From Sulfurimonas sediminis (GTDB lineage Bacteria; Campylobacterota; Campylobacteria; Campylobacterales; Sulfurimonadaceae), in the NCBI RefSeq assembly GCF_014905115.1, contig NZ_CP041235.1:868001-932000 (forward strand): a stretch of 64,000 nt of DNA, read 5' to 3'. The position numbers and the translations under genes were made by a program. The notes beneath the pieces were generated by a model. The model saw nothing but the letters and a program-made list of their open reading frames with translations, was not told the DNA's origin and did no database searches. Numbering within the stretch: the stretch's first letter is position 1; each line of letters begins with the position of its first letter. Of the stretch, positions 63,085-64,000 are shown one piece after another.

Positions 63085-63422
63085 AAAAAACTCCTTTGGT
63101 ATTGTTCTTCATTGAAACCGACAAGAACATCATCGTTGTACTCTACGACAGGACGCTTAATCAGCAGGTTTTCTGTGCAGAGCCACTCTTGTTGCTGTTG
63201 CGCATCCAGGTTCAGTTCTTTGAGTTTGAGATTTCTGTATGTTGTACTTCTGGTATTAAAGAGGGGTTTGATGCCGACTTTTGATACCCAGTAGTCTATT
63301 TTCTCACATGGAAGTTTTTGTGTTTTAAAGTCAAAAAGCTCATATGCAAGATCATGCTTTTTAAAAAAAGAGAGTGCCTTTTTGACGCTGTCACAGTTCT
63401 TAATGCCATAAACTTTTATCAT
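63081..63422 (-). CDS. ArsC/Spx-family thioredoxin-fold protein
   Basis: 113 residues from MIKVYGIKNCDSVKKALSFF; a longer frame reaching into gatC is rejected. Thioredoxin-like fold with a single N-terminal Cys ('NCDSVKKA', C-x-x-S), 'FDFKTQKL' and a C-terminal 'LIKRPVVEYNDDVLVGFNEE'. This is the YffB/Spx/ArsC pattern; a true arsenate reductase would need further Cys or glutaredoxin, so function is open. Sits between gatC and pilT. Confidence 0.85.
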   Translation of the reverse strand: MIKVYGIKNCDSVKKALSFFKKHDLAYELFDFKTQKLPCEKIDYWVSKVGIKPLFNTRSTTYRNLKLKELNLDAQQQQEWLCTENLLIKRPVVEYNDDVLVGFNEEQYQRSFL

Positions 63423-63426
63423 GGAA

Positions 63427-63717
63427 CTACTCAATAATTTTAGGAACGATGAAAAAATCATCTGCACTTTTTGGAGCGTGCTTTAAAATTTCCTGGCTGA
63501 TGGTAATATCACACTGGGGAATGTCTTCGCGTAAAGGTGTTGCTCTGTCATCCATAGCAAAAGTACTGTCCACTTCACTTGTATCCAACTCACTTAAATT
63601 CTCTACAAAACTTACTATTTCTGAGAGTTGCGATATAATTTCTTCACGTTTATCATCGCTTACATGTAAATAGGAAAGTTTTTCCAGTCGTGTTAATAGT
63701 GTGTCATCTACTTGCAT
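63427..63717 (-). CDS. gatC: Asp/Glu-tRNA amidotransferase subunit C
   Basis: 96 residues from MQVDDTLLTRLEKLSYLHVS behind AGGACAG; a longer in-frame reading overlaps the divergent gene and is rejected. Helical N-terminus and the 'ELDTSEVDSTFAMDDRATPL' linker followed by 'REDIPQCDITISQEILKHAP' are typical GatC. Stabilises GatAB, which amidates misacylated tRNAs. gatA and gatB are not in the window. Exact TTACATGTAA at 63660. Confidence 0.93.
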   Translation of the reverse strand: MQVDDTLLTRLEKLSYLHVSDDKREEIISQLSEIVSFVENLSELDTSEVDSTFAMDDRATPLREDIPQCDITISQEILKHAPKSADDFFIVPKIIE

Positions 63718-63835
63718 TGTCTGTCCTGTATAATAGTTTATTTTGATTTTATCATATATTTGATAAAACTTTAACTTATTTATGGGTAATATTAGAAACT
63801 TTATAAAACAATCGAATAGATATAAGGAAGAATTT

Positions 63836-64000
63836 TTGAGTTTAAAAGAAAATATTGAAATGGTAAAAGAAGAGCTGACATCAGAAGAAAAGTTTTTTGA
63901 AAAAGCAGTGGTTACAGAGAAATTTATAAAAAAATATAAAAAGTTGATGATAGGTTCCGTTGTGGCAATTACACTGTTTGTAGCCGGTGACATTGCATAC
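63836..64000 (+). CDS. Start of a membrane-anchored protein, cut by the window end
   Basis: 55 residues are visible from a TTG behind AAGGAAG (MSLKENIEMVKEELTSEEKF); an ATG 18 codons upstream (63782) is also open in frame. A charged helical start precedes one membrane helix ('LMIGSVVAITLFVAGDIAY'), after which the window ends. Divergent from gatC. Family unknown. Confidence 0.65.
   Translation, partial: MSLKENIEMVKEELTSEEKFFEKAVVTEKFIKKYKKLMIGSVVAITLFVAGDIAY

Noticed and set aside
63718-63993. Long N-terminal extension of gatC
   Set aside because: It is antisense to the divergent gene start, Phe/Ser-rich, and the internal ATG gives the normal GatC N-terminus with AGGA before it.
1-64000. 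tRNA and rRNA genes
   Set aside because: I looked for T-loop-like GGTTCGAA patterns and rRNA-like stretches in the gaps and found none; a dedicated scan could still find a divergent one.

Overview
The window looks like chromosomal DNA of a Campylobacterota (Epsilonproteobacteria) species close to Sulfurimonas. It is AT-rich (about 36% GC by eye). Support comes from a murJ-cysS operon, a ruvA-ddl-hydrolase-murF-HIT cluster like that of Campylobacter/Helicobacter, short coaX and short-form hisG, DUF4492 upstream of cydAB, oadGAB, CheV, Aer-type PAS proteins with 'HPDMP' motifs, and many GGDEF/EAL proteins. No rRNA, tRNA or CRISPR array was seen. The species assignment is inference from gene content and order.

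Layout. 1-1.9 kb: cytochrome bd operon (minus). 2-8 kb: murJ-cysS-methyltransferase-GGDEF/EAL operon (minus). 8-22.8 kb: a long plus-strand run: fapA-like, ruvA, ddl, hydrolase, murF, TRAP permeases, an IS110-family element, HIT protein, two small proteins, a GGDEF/EAL protein, an unknown protein, coaX, hisG and a methyltransferase. 23-35 kb: housekeeping genes (HicA-like, lysS, fur, cvpA, diguanylate cyclase, class II DAHP synthase, queF, ABC-F, htpG). 36.3-39.7 kb: oxaloacetate decarboxylase sodium pump oadGAB. 40-49 kb: a dense signalling island. 49-55 kb: efflux adaptor, molybdopterin oxidoreductase, argD, TolC-like channel, MidA-like methyltransferase. 55-62 kb (minus): TonB receptor, membrane polyferredoxin, RND pump. 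62-64 kb: gatC, Spx/ArsC-like protein, pilT, and the start of a divergent gene.

The most interesting region is 40.1-49.1 kb. An OmpR-type regulator gene is followed by a perfect 7+4+7 direct-repeat box and a -10 element. Then come an Aer-type PAS protein, a soluble chemoreceptor with a C-terminal zinc-binding (CZB) domain, a REC-GGDEF*-EAL protein, a STAS protein, an RsbT-like kinase fused to a SpoIIE/RsbX-like phosphatase, a histidine kinase, and a convergent CheV. This apparently couples chemotaxis, c-di-GMP turnover and partner switching. The kinase/phosphatase gene is split by an ISAs1-like insertion whose ends, 9-bp target duplication and in-frame ancestral join can all be read; its transposase is itself frameshifted.

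Other sequence-level signals: (i) the palindrome TTACATGTAA occurs 12 times exactly, always inside genes and in more than one reading frame; (ii) a family of nested-palindrome intergenic repeats lies at 15.6, 22.9 and 28.6 kb, two copies of which carry the same extra hairpin segment at the same point of the arm; (iii) a 166-bp MITE-like element with 24-bp inverted ends lies at 32.1 kb; (iv) a structured non-coding leader next to the IS110 recombinase is a candidate bridge RNA.
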